Source: Nostoc edaphicum CCNP1411
GTDB taxonomy: Bacteria; Cyanobacteriota; Cyanobacteriia; Cyanobacteriales; Nostocaceae
Length of the DNA stretch: 64,000 nt
Assembly (NCBI RefSeq): GCF_014023275.1
Contig: NZ_CP054698.1
Coordinates: 1,240,001-1,304,000 of the forward strand
Direction of reading: 5' to 3'
Shown: positions 9,211 through 18,732 of the stretch, in pieces
How the letters are laid out: each line of letters starts with the position of its first letter
How positions within the stretch are numbered: position 1 is the first letter of the stretch
Made by a program: the position numbers and the translations under genes
The notes under the pieces: model-generated
Told to the model about the DNA's origin: nothing
The model's input: only the letters and a program-made list of their open reading frames with translations
Database searches by the model: none

Positions 9211-10530
9211 TTAAAGATAATTAGTCGGGTCTACGGGTGTACCATTGCGACGAACTTCAAAGTGGAGGTGGGGGCCAGTCGATAAACCTGTGGAACCAAC
9301 AGCTGCGATCGCTTGTCCGCGTTCAACTGCTTGTCCGTCAGCAACATATAATTCACTGCTATGTCCGTACAGTGTTGTAATGCCATTGCCGTGATCGATA
9401 ATTACTGCTCTGCCATAACCACCATACCACCCAGCAAAAATTACTGTTCCCGAATCGGCTGCCCGAATTGTACTGCCATAGCTAGCGGCAAAATCTAAGC
9501 CGGCGTGAAAACGACGATAGCCGAGAACAGGGTGCATCCGCCAGCCAAAGGGACTGCTAGTAGAAGCATTACTAGGATATGCCATGACACCAGTTCCGCG
9601 AATGATCACGCTTGTCCGGCTGTTGGTTTTTGCTTGGGCTTCTGCTACTTTTTGTTGAATCAAGACTTCCAGATTTTTGGATTCCCTCTCTAGCTGATTT
9701 TGTGCGGCTTCCAAGGCTAGGCGATCGCTATTGAGGCGTTGAATCAATTCTGATTGCGATTGCGCCTGAGTTTGATAATCGGATTTTTGTGCTAAAAGTT
9801 GCTCACGAATTAAAGCAATTTCGTTTTTTTGCTGTTCTACGTCCGTTTTTTGTTGATTAATCAGGTTTGCTTGGGTGTTGAGTTTTACCAAAATTTTCTG
9901 ATCTGCCTGAAACACTAACTTCAACTGATGACGACGGCTGATAAAGTCGCTGATATTTTGACTTTGCAACAAAACCGCCCATCCAGCGGATGCAGGCGAT
10001 CGCTGGAGATAACGCAATCGTGCTACTGTTGCTATTTGCCGCTCTTGATAGGAACGTTCCGCCACAGCTAAATCGGTTTCCAATTGCTGGAGGCGTTGGG
10101 TGGCGAGTTGTAATCGTGATTCACTCTCTTGAAGATAGCTATCTGTAGTTTGCAGATTTTGCTTTAAACCAGTGAGGTGTTTTTGGGCCTCTTGTTGGAG
10201 ATTAGTTAAGCGATCGCGCTCGTTAACCACACTCTGCTGCTGCTGGTTCATTTGTTGCTGCTGTTGTCGCAGAGTATCAATAGACCCTGTAGATGTTGCG
10301 TTGGCTGGAATTAGTGCCAAACAAATCCACAGAATGCAGCAAAATGCAATAGAGAAACAGCAATAAATCTGCTTTTTTCCTAGAAATCGCCCTCTCATAG
10401 TGCGAAGCCCAACTAAAACGATGCTTTCAAACACTATGAGGATTATTCCCAAAATCTGATTCACCCACTCCAACACATTATTAAATTGGTCTGCCAAGTT
10501 GTAACACAAGGATTCCAACTGTGTCAGCAT
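9211..10530 (-). CDS. Murein hydrolase activator EnvC-like M23 peptidase
   Basis: An envelope protein of up to 439 residues. A signal peptide or anchor precedes a long coiled coil (about residues 80-290, with many Gln-rich heptads such as LRQQQQQMNQQQQS). The C-terminal M23 LytM domain follows, with HAGLDFAASYGSTIRAADSG, YGRAVIIDHGNGITTLYGH and GPHLHFEVRRNG, which contain the Zn ligands His, Asp and His. Such proteins activate or carry out peptidoglycan cleavage at division. An internal ATG at 10398 (MRGRFLGKK, followed by a hydrophobic stretch ending PANATS) gives a more conventional signal peptide and may be the true start. A possible 44-residue extension lies upstream. Monocistronic; tRNA-Arg follows downstream. 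Confidence 0.9.
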   Translation of the reverse strand: MLTQLESLCYNLADQFNNVLEWVNQILGIILIVFESIVLVGLRTMRGRFLGKKQIYCCFSIAFCCILWICLALIPANATSTGSIDTLRQQQQQMNQQQQSVVNERDRLTNLQQEAQKHLTGLKQNLQTTDSYLQESESRLQLATQRLQQLETDLAVAERSYQERQIATVARLRYLQRSPASAGWAVLLQSQNISDFISRRHQLKLVFQADQKILVKLNTQANLINQQKTDVEQQKNEIALIREQLLAQKSDYQTQAQSQSELIQRLNSDRLALEAAQNQLERESKNLEVLIQQKVAEAQAKTNSRTSVIIRGTGVMAYPSNASTSSPFGWRMHPVLGYRRFHAGLDFAASYGSTIRAADSGTVIFAGWYGGYGRAVIIDHGNGITTLYGHSSELYVADGQAVERGQAIAAVGSTGLSTGPHLHFEVRRNGTPVDPTNYL

Positions 10531-10586
10531 TGAGCAGGTATGTCAAACCAATTAAAAATTAAAAATGTAAAATTAAAAATTGCAAG

Positions 10587-10655
10587 ACGCTCTCTACGAG
10601 ACGCTGCGCGTAGCTTGCTTCTCTGTAAGAGTACGCGGACTCGCTAACGCTGCGC
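10587..10655. repeat. Short palindromic cyanobacterial repeat in AT-rich spacer
   Basis: The stretch contains gcaagacgctctctacgaga and related segments with self-complementary pieces, embedded in repeated aattaaaaatt units. Variants of the same gagtccgcg/agcgtt vocabulary recur near 20.6 kb and 42.8 kb. No gene is present between 10531 and 10765. Confidence 0.5.
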
Positions 10656-10765
10656 TATCAGTAGGGGCTTGTACCCAGAATTAATTAATTAAAAATTATT
10701 ATTTCTTTCAATTTTTAATTTTTAATCTTTAATTTTTAATTAAAACTGGTCAGCGGGTGAGGTAT

Positions 10766-11065
10766 ATGAACGCACGTATAGCAATTCTCTTAATTACTTT
10801 AGTTTTTCCAGGTTTGGCGGTGGTGGGAGTATCGTTGTATTGGTTTAATCTCGATTATGCAGCACTGATCAAAGCTGAAAATAATGTGGAAAACCTGGTA
10901 CAGGTCGGGAAAGTCAATGATAGACAGTTAGAGTATGCCTATCATCGCACTTACATTCATCGCATCAACGTATTTGCCGATGGTACCTGGGGATTACTGG
11001 GAGGTGTAATTACAGCGCTAGGTGTACATGGATTAGTCACTATTAAAATAATTCGTAATTCGTAA
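10766..11065 (+). CDS. Small two-helix membrane protein, function unknown
   Basis: This encodes about 99 residues. The first hydrophobic segment (ARIAILLITLVFPGLAVVGV) and a second near the C-terminus (WGLLGGVITALGVHGLVTI) are likely membrane helices flanking a polar loop of about 45 residues. ATG at 10766 is preceded by gtgagg at good Shine-Dalgarno spacing. The GTG at 10757 in the same frame would add three residues and destroy that spacing. No family recognised with confidence. It is convergent with trmFO. Confidence 0.7.
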   Translation: MNARIAILLITLVFPGLAVVGVSLYWFNLDYAALIKAENNVENLVQVGKVNDRQLEYAYHRTYIHRINVFADGTWGLLGGVITALGVHGLVTIKIIRNS

Positions 11066-11220
11066 TTCGTAATGGGGATTTAACCCCAACACAAAACTTG
11101 CGTGATTTTTGAACCGAGGGACTTAAACCCACGGAACTAGTTAAAAAATAGGGAGTCGGGAAACAAGGGGAATAATCAATCCCCAATTCCCAATCCCCAA
11201 TGCCCCATGCCCCATGCCCA

Positions 11221-12537
11221 TTAATTATGATTAGCTTTCCAGGTTGCCAAATCAGCTAAAGAGCGATCGCGGTAACGTCCATAACGCTCTGGTTTACTTT
11301 TGATTTTCATTCCTAAATCGGGGAAAATCCCAAAGTTGGGTGGCATTGGTTGGAAATGCTTCGGCGAAGCGGAACTAATAAATTCCAATAACGCACCCAT
11401 CATTGTTGTTGGTGGTAAAACCAAAGCTTCTTTACCCAAAGCTAATCTTGCTGCATTAATTCCCGCCAAGCAGCCACCCGCAGCCGCAGCTGTATAGCCT
11501 TCAGTACCAATCAACTGTCCAGCGGCTAACAATGTGGGACGCTCTTTAAATTGCAGGGTAGGATGCATTAATTGGGGAGCATTAATAAAAGTGTTGCGGT
11601 GCATTACTCCCAGCCGCACAAACTCTGCTTTTTCTAAACTGGGAATTAACTGAAATATTCGCTTTTGTTCACCCCAGCGCAGGTTAGTTTGGAATCCTAC
11701 CATGTTCCACAGTTGACCAGCTTTATCTTCTTGTCGCAACTGCACCACAGCATAAGGACGTTCCCCTGTGCGAGTATCTGATAATCCCACTGGCTTGAGG
11801 GGGCCGTAGCGCATGGTATCTTCCCCCCGCTGTGCTAGTTCTTCTATGGGTAAACAAGCTTCAAAAAATTTCGCTGTTTCCCGTTCAAAACCCTTGAGTT
11901 CTGTTTGTTCAGCTTTACAGAGTTCTTCCCGAAAGTGCAAGTACTGCTCTTTATTCATTGGGCAGTTGAGATAAGCAGCTTCACCTTTGTCATAACGTGA
12001 TGCCATAAAAGCAATGTCACGATTAATCGATTCTCCCACGATAATCGGACTAGCTGCATCGAAAAAGCTTAGGTATTCCATCCCTGTAAAGCGTTGCAAA
12101 TCTTCTGCTAAATCAGGACTAGTTAAAGGCCCAGTTGCTAAAACCACAATCCCTTCAGGAATTGCAGACACTTCACCCCGACGAAATTCAACTAAAGGAT
12201 GACTTGCTAAAGTTTCAGTTAAATCTTGGCCAAATTGTCCTCTGTCTACAGCTAGCGCCCCACCGGCAGGAACGGCGTGTTCATCAGCTTTTGAGATGAC
12301 AATCGAACCGAGTTGGCGTAACTCTTCGTGCAATAATCCCGCCGCGCGATCGCTTGCCATTGCCCCAAAGGAATTACTACAGACTAATTCTGCCAAATGT
12401 TCTGTATGATGAGCCGGACTAAATCGCTTTGGACGCATTTCATGCAAAATTACTGGCACTCCAGCTTGGGCTATTTGCCAAGCTGCTTCTGTCCCAGCTA
12501 GTCCACCTCCAATTACTTGTATCGGTTGTGTTTCCAT
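11221..12537 (-). CDS. trmFO: tRNA (uracil-5-)-methyltransferase TrmFO (folate/FAD dependent)
   Basis: TrmFO makes ribothymidine at U54 of the tRNA T loop, using methylene-tetrahydrofolate and FADH2. The FAD-binding motif [18 protein letters not shown] opens the protein. Family segments [23 protein letters not shown] and [13 protein letters not shown] follow, and the C-terminal part has [20 protein letters not shown]. Its length of about 438 residues fits the family. I start at METQPIQV (12537), because the longer frame to 12582 adds a 15-residue tail not expected in TrmFO. It is probably transcribed alone; a MITE lies in its upstream region. Confidence 0.95.
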   Translation of the reverse strand: METQPIQVIGGGLAGTEAAWQIAQAGVPVILHEMRPKRFSPAHHTEHLAELVCSNSFGAMASDRAAGLLHEELRQLGSIVISKADEHAVPAGGALAVDRGQFGQDLTETLASHPLVEFRRGEVSAIPEGIVVLATGPLTSPDLAEDLQRFTGMEYLSFFDAASPIIVGESINRDIAFMASRYDKGEAAYLNCPMNKEQYLHFREELCKAEQTELKGFERETAKFFEACLPIEELAQRGEDTMRYGPLKPVGLSDTRTGERPYAVVQLRQEDKAGQLWNMVGFQTNLRWGEQKRIFQLIPSLEKAEFVRLGVMHRNTFINAPQLMHPTLQFKERPTLLAAGQLIGTEGYTAAAAGGCLAGINAARLALGKEALVLPPTTMMGALLEFISSASPKHFQPMPPNFGIFPDLGMKIKSKPERYGRYRDRSLADLATWKANHN

Positions 12538-12606
12538 AGTTAAATTTTTAATTTCCATATCATCATAAGTATCTATCAGCATCGGCGCTAGGACACATAA
12601 ACAAGT

Positions 12607-12769
12607 AGAGAGTTGAAAAGTAGTTAGCTGTGATTTTAGTCACTTGTTGATCCCCCCTAAGTCCCCCTTAAAAAAGGGGGAACCGGAATTAAAGTCCCCC
12701 TTTTTAAGGGGGATTTAGGGGGATCTAGAACGTTTTGCTACCAACAAGAGGACTTTTCAAATATCCTCT
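12607..12769. mobile_element. MITE-like inverted-repeat element (family B)
   Basis: The right end is gacttttcaaatatcctct; the degenerate left end reads gagttgaaaagta. Between them is a near-perfect long palindrome built from aagtcccccttaaaaaaggg and ctttttaagggggatttagg. The same ends recur at 18733 (agaggatgtttgaaaagtc) and at 32968/33362-33380. No transposase is encoded. The remaining spacer to 12991 shows no gene. Confidence 0.75.
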
Positions 12770-12991
12770 TAGACATAGCCAGTAGCGACAGCATAATGCA
12801 CCATCAACGGCAGCAATTACAAATTATCTGTGTCAATTCTCTTTTATTTGAGTTTAGCTAACAATTCTTGATAGCGTCTTGTTCCCGTAACTGGTCAATT
12901 TCTACAGTGGTCATCTTGATTAAGTCTAATTACTATAATTTTTCTCTTTTGCAAATAATATTGCTGACTTTTTAACAAGTTGGTAATCTGA

Positions 12992-14911
12992 TTATTTCTC
13001 AAGCTGTGTAATGCGTTTTAGAGCAGATTCATAGTCACTTTCTTTTCCTTGTTGTTTATACAAATCGGCAGATTTACGAAAATATTCAATTGCTGCTTGC
13101 TTTTCTCCTAAAGTAGAGTGAGCTAAACCCAGGTTGTAGTAAGCATTTGCATAGTTAGGATCATTTTTGATGGCTTGGTTGTAATCTTCAATCGCTGCTT
13201 GCTTATCTCCTAATTCATAGCGAACTACACCCAGATTGTAATAAGCTAGTGCATAGTTGGGATTAATTTTTATGGCTTGGTTGTAATCTTCAATTGCTGC
13301 TTGCTTATCTCCTAAATCATCGTGAGCTACACCCCGATTGTAGTAAGCTAGTGCATAGTTGGGATTATTTCTGATGGCTTGGTTATAATCTTCAATTGCT
13401 GCTTGCTTATCTCCTAAAGCAGAGCGAGTTACACCCCGGTTAATGTAAGCTAATGCATAGTTAGGATTAATTTTGATGGCTTGGTTGTAATCTTCAATTG
13501 CTGCTTGTTTATCTCCTAAATCATCGTGAGCTATACCTCTATTGTAGTAAGCATTTGCATAGTTGGGATTAATTTTGATGGCTTGGTTGTAATCTTCAAT
13601 TGCTGCTTGTTTATCCCCTAAAGCAGACCGAGCTACACCCAGATTGTAATAAGCTAGTGCATAGTTAGGATTAATTTTGATGGCTTGGTTGTAATCTTCA
13701 ATTGCTGCTTGCTTATCTCCTAAATCATCGTGAGCTAAACCCCGGTTTATGTAAGCATCTACATAGTTGGGATTAATTTTGATGGCTTGAGTGTAGTCTT
13801 CAATTGCACCGCGAAAATCTTTGTTGTTGTATTTTTCTAATCCTTCTTTATAGTAAGCAACAGCACTTTTCTGTTCTATTCTTATTGGATTTGTCAGCCC
13901 TAGCAAATAAACAGTACCACCACCTATCAATACAATTAATGGAATAACAAAAAGATATATCGGAATAGAATTTTTTTGGCGGGGTGATGGAGTAATTGGA
14001 GGTGTAAGAGGCTGAGTTACTGGTATTGGCTGTGAATTTAACGCTTGTAAAACTTCCGCCGCCGACTGATAACGCTGCTGGTATTCTTCTTTCAACAACT
14101 TATCCAGGATTTGCCCTAATTCTTGACTTACTGGTTGCTGCAAATATTGTCGCCAATTAGTAACCCAACCATAACCTTGTCGTTGCCAAAGTTCCCAAGG
14201 GTGAATTCCACTCAACAGGTGAAAGCAAGTTGCACCAACACTATATAAATCACTGGCTGGGTAAGCTTCACCTCCTTGCATTTGTTCCAGTGGCGCATAA
14301 CCAAAGGAACCAATGGTTGTTCCTATTTGCGTTATCACTGTTGCTGTCAGTTGCTTGGATGCACCCAAGTCAATTAGTACCAACTTGCCATCACCACGAC
14401 GAATAATATTCTCTGGCTTGATATCGCGGTGAATAACTTTGTGGTGATGAACTGTTTTGAGAATATCTAACAAATCGAGCAATAATTCTCTGACTTTTTG
14501 CTCGTTGAACATTCCCTGCTGTTGTAATTCAGCCAATAAATTCTGCCCATCGATAAATTGCTGCACTAAATACAGACGCTTCTCTTGCTCAAAATACGCC
14601 AATAGTGTGGGAATTTGCGGATGTTCGCCTAATTGTTCGAGTCGCCTTGCTTCTTGTTCAAATAATTCTGTGGCTTTTTGCAGTGCGCCAGTTCCTTGCA
14701 CTTGTGGTGCAAATTGTTTAATGACACATTTTTGATTCAATTTGTCTATATCTTCTGCCAAATAAGTTTTACCAAATCCCCCAGCACCTAATGATTTAAT
14801 CGGGCGATAGCGGTTTCTCAGCACTACCAATCCTGTACCGCAGTTGAAGCAAAACATTGTGCGATCGCTATTGGGCGGATTGTGGCAATCTGAATTAAGG
14901 CAGCAGATCAT
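12992..14911 (-). CDS. Ser/Thr protein kinase with zinc ribbon and TPR array
   Basis: This 639-residue membrane kinase begins with a zinc-ribbon-like CysX2Cys pair (MFCFNCG). The kinase domain covers about residues 35-295, with glycine loop LGAGGFGKTYLAED, Lys in CVIKQF, catalytic loop VIHRDIKPENII and DLG (instead of DFG) in VLIDLGASK. One transmembrane helix lies near 315-340 (LFVIPLIVLIGGGTVYLLG). About eight TPR units follow. Most are nearly identical 34-residue repeats with the core GDKQAAIEDYNQAIKINPNY, corresponding to 102-bp DNA repeats. The kinase therefore faces the cytoplasm, with the TPRs on the far side of the membrane if there is a single pass. Substrate unknown. It shares its zinc-ribbon/kinase layout with the gene at 29.0 kb. 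Confidence 0.95.
   Translation of the reverse strand: MICCLNSDCHNPPNSDRTMFCFNCGTGLVVLRNRYRPIKSLGAGGFGKTYLAEDIDKLNQKCVIKQFAPQVQGTGALQKATELFEQEARRLEQLGEHPQIPTLLAYFEQEKRLYLVQQFIDGQNLLAELQQQGMFNEQKVRELLLDLLDILKTVHHHKVIHRDIKPENIIRRGDGKLVLIDLGASKQLTATVITQIGTTIGSFGYAPLEQMQGGEAYPASDLYSVGATCFHLLSGIHPWELWQRQGYGWVTNWRQYLQQPVSQELGQILDKLLKEEYQQRYQSAAEVLQALNSQPIPVTQPLTPPITPSPRQKNSIPIYLFVIPLIVLIGGGTVYLLGLTNPIRIEQKSAVAYYKEGLEKYNNKDFRGAIEDYTQAIKINPNYVDAYINRGLAHDDLGDKQAAIEDYNQAIKINPNYALAYYNLGVARSALGDKQAAIEDYNQAIKINPNYANAYYNRGIAHDDLGDKQAAIEDYNQAIKINPNYALAYINRGVTRSALGDKQAAIEDYNQAIRNNPNYALAYYNRGVAHDDLGDKQAAIEDYNQAIKINPNYALAYYNLGVVRYELGDKQAAIEDYNQAIKNDPNYANAYYNLGLAHSTLGEKQAAIEYFRKSADLYKQQGKESDYESALKRITQLEK
13080..13850. 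repeat. 102-bp tandem repeats encoding TPR units
   Basis: Inside the kinase gene, seven to eight copies of a 102-bp unit (recognisable by ggcttggttgtaatcttc, attgctgcttgcttatct and catagttgggattaat) follow each other with few mismatches. The period equals one 34-residue TPR. The similarity at DNA level points to recent duplication or homogenisation and to likely copy-number variation. Confidence 0.9.
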
Positions 14912-15173
14912 AACTGTGCTTTTATTGGCAAATGTAATTATTATCGCCTAACTACAAGCTATTCCTTAGAGAAATTGCAAAATAGTAGAATTCCCAAAGT
15001 TAAATAACTGTGTAACATTCCTCTATAAAATTTAAACTGATTGCGGCAATGCCTAGGTTTAGCTGCGCTTAGGCGTAGCTAAACTGTGTCCTATATGAAA
15101 GAAAAGCGATCGCTATCCTCAAAAAAAACTTAACATTAACCTTAGAAGTGTTAATTTTTCATCATACAAGCTC

Positions 15174-16448
15174 ATGGGTTACTACATCGCTCCCCGCTTT
15201 TTGGACAAACTTGCTGTCCACATCACTAAAAATTTCCTGAAACTTCCTGGCGTGCGAGTTCCCGTGATTTTGGGTATTCATGGACGCAAAGGTGAAGGCA
15301 AAACATTTCAATGTCAATTAGTCTTCGAGAAAATGGGTATTGAAGTAACTCATGTGTCTGGCGGCGAATTGGAAAGTCCAGATGCAGGAGATCCAGCGCG
15401 GTTGATTCGGCTGCGCTATCGGGAAACAGCGGAACTGATCAAAGTACGCGGCAAAATGTGTGTACTGATGATTAACGATTTAGATGCTGGTGCTGGACGT
15501 TTTGATGAAGGTACTCAATATACCGTCAATACGCAGTTGGTAAATGCCACACTGATGAATATTGCTGATAATCCCACAGATGTGCAGTTGCCGGGAAGTT
15601 ATGATTCCACACCTTTGCATCGTGTGCCGATTATTGTCACAGGTAATGATTTTTCTACCCTCTATGCACCGTTAATTCGGGATGGACGGATGGAGAAATT
15701 CTACTGGGAACCAGATAGAGACGACAAGGTGGGAATTGTCAAGGGGATTTTTGAACCGGATGGACTGTCACAAAAAGAAGTTGAACAGCTAGTTGATACT
15801 TTTATCAATCAGTCCATTGACTTTTTTAGCGCTTTGCGATCGCGCATTTATGACGAACAAATCCGCCACTACATTCATAAGGTAGGTTTTGAGCAGGTAT
15901 CCTTGAATGTGGTTAACAGCACTCAAGGGCCACCAGAATTTAAAAAGCCAGATTTCAGGCTGTCTCATTTAATCGAGTCTGGTAACTTCCTGGTTGGTGA
16001 ACAAAAACGGGTGGAAAATTCCCACTTGGTTGATGATTACAACCGACTAAATCGAGGTGGTAATTATAATCAATCTGCACCACCTGCTGCTGTAACACCA
16101 ATTAGTCAACCGTCAAATCGTGCAACTCAAGAAGTAAAAACTAATGGATTCCAGAAACAGCAAGCGTCAAGTCCACATTTGACTCTAGAGACACAAGAAC
16201 AGATTCGGCAATTATTATCTCAAGGTTACAAAATTAGTATTGAACACGTAGATGAGCGCCGTTTTCGCACAGGTTCTTGGCAAAGTTGTGTTAATAGCCA
16301 CATTGATGCTGAGTCTGATGCAATCTCAAATTTGGAATCAACTCTCACAGAATATAGCGGTGAATATGTGCGTTTGGTAGGGATTGATCCAAAGGCGAAG
16401 CGGCGCGTGGTGGAGACGATTATTCAGCGTCCAAATGGGAAAAATTAG
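15174..16448 (+). CDS. rca: Ribulose bisphosphate carboxylase activase with SSU-like C-terminus
   Basis: An AAA+ ATPase of 424 residues that remodels inhibited Rubisco. The AAA core begins at once (MGYYIAPRFLDKLAVHITKN), with Walker A GIHGRKGEGKT around residues 35-45, Walker-B-like VLMINDLDAG and a sensor region VPIIVTGNDFSTLYAP. A proline/asparagine-rich linker (about 290-330) leads to a C-terminal Rubisco-small-subunit-like (SSUL) domain at 335-420, with GYKISIEHVDERRFRTGSWQ and YVRLVGIDPKAKRR. SSUL domains are known to dock cyanobacterial activase onto Rubisco and into carboxysomes. The gene is not linked to rbcLXS here. The 260-bp upstream spacer holds a hairpin (15057-15085, tttagctgcgctt/aggcgtagctaaa) and one HIP1 site. 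Confidence 0.96.
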   Translation: MGYYIAPRFLDKLAVHITKNFLKLPGVRVPVILGIHGRKGEGKTFQCQLVFEKMGIEVTHVSGGELESPDAGDPARLIRLRYRETAELIKVRGKMCVLMINDLDAGAGRFDEGTQYTVNTQLVNATLMNIADNPTDVQLPGSYDSTPLHRVPIIVTGNDFSTLYAPLIRDGRMEKFYWEPDRDDKVGIVKGIFEPDGLSQKEVEQLVDTFINQSIDFFSALRSRIYDEQIRHYIHKVGFEQVSLNVVNSTQGPPEFKKPDFRLSHLIESGNFLVGEQKRVENSHLVDDYNRLNRGGNYNQSAPPAAVTPISQPSNRATQEVKTNGFQKQQASSPHLTLETQEQIRQLLSQGYKISIEHVDERRFRTGSWQSCVNSHIDAESDAISNLESTLTEYSGEYVRLVGIDPKAKRRVVETIIQRPNGKN

Positions 16449-16524
16449 GGATAGATACAGCAGAATTCAGGAGGTAGAAATCAGAAGTTCAATTGGCGGT
16501 TAGAAACTACATTGACACAGACAA

Positions 16525-16548
16525 AACCCGCACAGGCGGGTTAAAAAA
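16525..16548 (-). terminator. Rho-independent-type hairpin between rca and the secreted protein gene
   Basis: Stem aacccgc/gcgggtt with loop acag. On the minus strand it is followed by tttt, on the plus strand by an A-run. It can terminate the convergent minus-strand transcript and possibly rca as well. Confidence 0.5.
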
Positions 16549-16802
16549 GCTTTATGTTCTATTAACTCAAGTTGGTGTAGCTCTTACAGCAGTTTACAAG
16601 TAACTGAGGTACAAAATGCAGGACTCACGCATCAGAGAGAAAGAGTTTGTACTTCCTGCCTCAAAGCTCGTATCTTTGTACTTTATGCAAAAAATAACTG
16701 CTGTATTTGTGTAGCCGTGAATTCTATTTGCTAGGGCTTTTTTCAATTCTCAAACAACTTAAAAAATACGCTTCTTCAATTTGAGAGTTGAATCCTAACT
16801 TT

Positions 16803-17558
16803 TTAACTACAAGTATTTGCTGAAGCCGAGTTCATCTTTCTTAAGTCACCAGTAAATATGGCTGTATATTGATAAGGTGATGAACCAGAACAACTCATAG
16901 AATTTGTATTAGCGCGACGGGGAGTCCACCATGACTTTGCTTGCACAGTCAAAGTCGAATTTATGCTATTCCATGATAGGTTGTTGACAACTAAAGAGTT
17001 AGTTTGTCCATTATCCGCCTTTCTAGCAGATAAAAATGTGGCATCGGAAACATCGCCATTAGCTGGATTAATCCGGGCTATAACTGCGACTTTTGGCCCG
17101 CCTCCGCTACCATAGCTAGGCAACCAACGTCCAATGGCAAAACGGCGAAAATCATTACCAGATTGACTACCAGTAGAAGAGTAAACGCCATATAAAACAT
17201 TACTTCCATTCCAATACAATCCGTAACCTGTACCATCGTCCCTGGTTGTTTCGTAATCAGTACGACACCATGCTTTTATCCCATTATTGAAGCGAATAGT
17301 TATAGGGTTTTTGTTATTTGAAAGTTGCTGATAACCAATGTAAATATTGGTTTTCCCATTAAGTACTCTGGGCCCATTTTTACCTTTAATTGTCGCTTCA
17401 CTATCATTGCAACTAAATGTTACAGGATTCCCAATGGATAAATTTACCGTTTGGGCTAAAGCTGGAGGAGTTTTTTGGGTGAGTACTAAATCAGCTACTA
17501 AGATTACAGATGCAGAAAAACCTGCAAAATACTTTTGTAATTTGCGAGAATAAATCAT
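16803..17558 (-). CDS. Secreted or periplasmic protein of unknown function
   Basis: About 251 residues from MIYSRKLQKYFAGF. A signal peptide is clear: a basic start, a hydrophobic core (FSASVILVADLVL) and a cleavage-like PPALAQT. The mature part has no transmembrane segment and is rich in Asn, Ser, Gly and aromatic residues (beta-type composition). It has four or more Cys spread over the length, including near the C-terminus (NSMSCSGSSPYQY and SANTCS), so disulfides are likely. A longer start at 17603 would place 15 extra residues before the signal peptide and is less likely. No family recognised. Monocistronic. Confidence 0.75.
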   Translation of the reverse strand: MIYSRKLQKYFAGFSASVILVADLVLTQKTPPALAQTVNLSIGNPVTFSCNDSEATIKGKNGPRVLNGKTNIYIGYQQLSNNKNPITIRFNNGIKAWCRTDYETTRDDGTGYGLYWNGSNVLYGVYSSTGSQSGNDFRRFAIGRWLPSYGSGGGPKVAVIARINPANGDVSDATFLSARKADNGQTNSLVVNNLSWNSINSTLTVQAKSWWTPRRANTNSMSCSGSSPYQYTAIFTGDLRKMNSASANTCS

Positions 17559-17923
17559 GGTATAAACTTGCCGAGTCAAGTGGAACGGAAAACACCGTAC
17601 CACTATAAACTCTAATCAGTATTTAGACAAGTAAAATTATTTAAACTCCCATTTTGCAGTGTTTTCAGCATTATAAAAGATGAGACTATACTACAAACCG
17701 CATAATCTAATATGTGTGAAAATGCCTGATAGTAGCTGTATATAATTCTTACTTATCAAAGAGTATCAGTAGATAGAAGAAATTCCGATAGGTTACGCTT
17801 CACTATAGGCAATTACAGGAGTAAAAAAACAGGTTTTAATAAACAATGTAGCGTTTGTTCATTCTCCACATCCCTTGCGAGAATCTTTTTTACTCTTTTC
17901 CTACTGCTTACTGTCGTACTTTA

Positions 17924-18319
17924 TTAAGCAGTTTTAGCATTTTCATCTGATATTTCTTCTGGAACAGCTTTCAAGCGGCTCAATCTGCTTTTGCGAATAC
18001 GTTCACTATCACGAATGCCACCCGCCATCTCATATTCGCTGCTGTCTTTGCCATATTTAAAAGCAACTCCCCTTACCATCTTATCTGTAAGATTGCTTAA
18101 AATTTTTTCCATCTCATCAATTTTAGTTTTGGAAGAGTCAATGACAGTTAAAGCAGTGTTATAAGCATCAAGCATAGTCCGTAACTGCTCAATTGATTTA
18201 GTCAAGTTTTGCAAATCGCAATTATCACCAAAATCCATATTGGAATCAATTGCTTTCAGTCCAGCGGATCTCAATTCAGCTTTCTTGAGAACACTAGATG
18301 TACGTTTTTTACGAGACAT
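17924..18319 (-). CDS. Hypothetical coiled-coil protein
   Basis: A 131-residue soluble protein with a basic N-terminus (MSRKKRTSSVLKKAEL) and a central helical stretch (about residues 35-85, LQNLTKSIEQLRTMLDAYNT) likely to be a coiled coil. A charged C-terminus contains VAFKYGKDSSEYEMAGG and a basic RIRKSRLSR. The segment around KYGKDSSEYE resembles small plant-like and cyanobacterial proteins of unknown role, but I cannot name a family. The 320-bp gap to the upstream secreted-protein gene shows nothing else. Confidence 0.65.
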   Translation of the reverse strand: MSRKKRTSSVLKKAELRSAGLKAIDSNMDFGDNCDLQNLTKSIEQLRTMLDAYNTALTVIDSSKTKIDEMEKILSNLTDKMVRGVAFKYGKDSSEYEMAGGIRDSERIRKSRLSRLKAVPEEISDENAKTA

Positions 18320-18483
18320 AAATATATTCCTTAAAGATGCTTATAAAGCTACTTTGCCTTACTAAGGCTGTTTTCTGGTTCAGTAAAATTAGGGAATAAT
18401 TGTATTTTTTTAATAAATACAATCAAGTCTGAGTAATTTTTCTTAATTTTTAGCCTGTATCTGTTTTTCTTCACAATTGCTTT

Positions 18484-18680
18484 AATGTTGATGAGGAATA
18501 TTGCAATGTTGATGAGGAATGTTGCAATGTTGATGAGGAACATTGCAATGTTGACGAGGAATGTTGCAATGTTGATAAGGAATATTGCAATCTTGATGAA
18601 GAACATTGCAATGTTGATGAGGAATGTTGCAATGTTGATGAGGAATGTTGCAATGTTGATAAGGAATGTTGCAATGTCGC
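18484..18680. repeat. 21-bp tandem repeat, nine full copies
   Basis: Nine head-to-tail copies of a 21-bp unit of the form aatgttgatgaggaat plus gttgc, with 0-3 mismatches each, and a final partial copy. Because the period is divisible by three, open frames of 60-85 codons appear on both strands. They show 7-residue periodic low-complexity peptides and are probably by-products. It lies between two minus- and plus-oriented gene groups with no obvious gene within it. Confidence 0.95.
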
Positions 18681-18732
18681 AGTAGATTTTACGTATTTAG
18701 ACCGCGAGTAAGACGCTTCTCAGTTAAGTCTA

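Noticed and set aside
18349..18685. Several 60-85-codon frames over the 21-bp repeat on both strands
   Set aside because: They arise because the repeat period is divisible by three; the peptides are low-complexity heptads without start signals.
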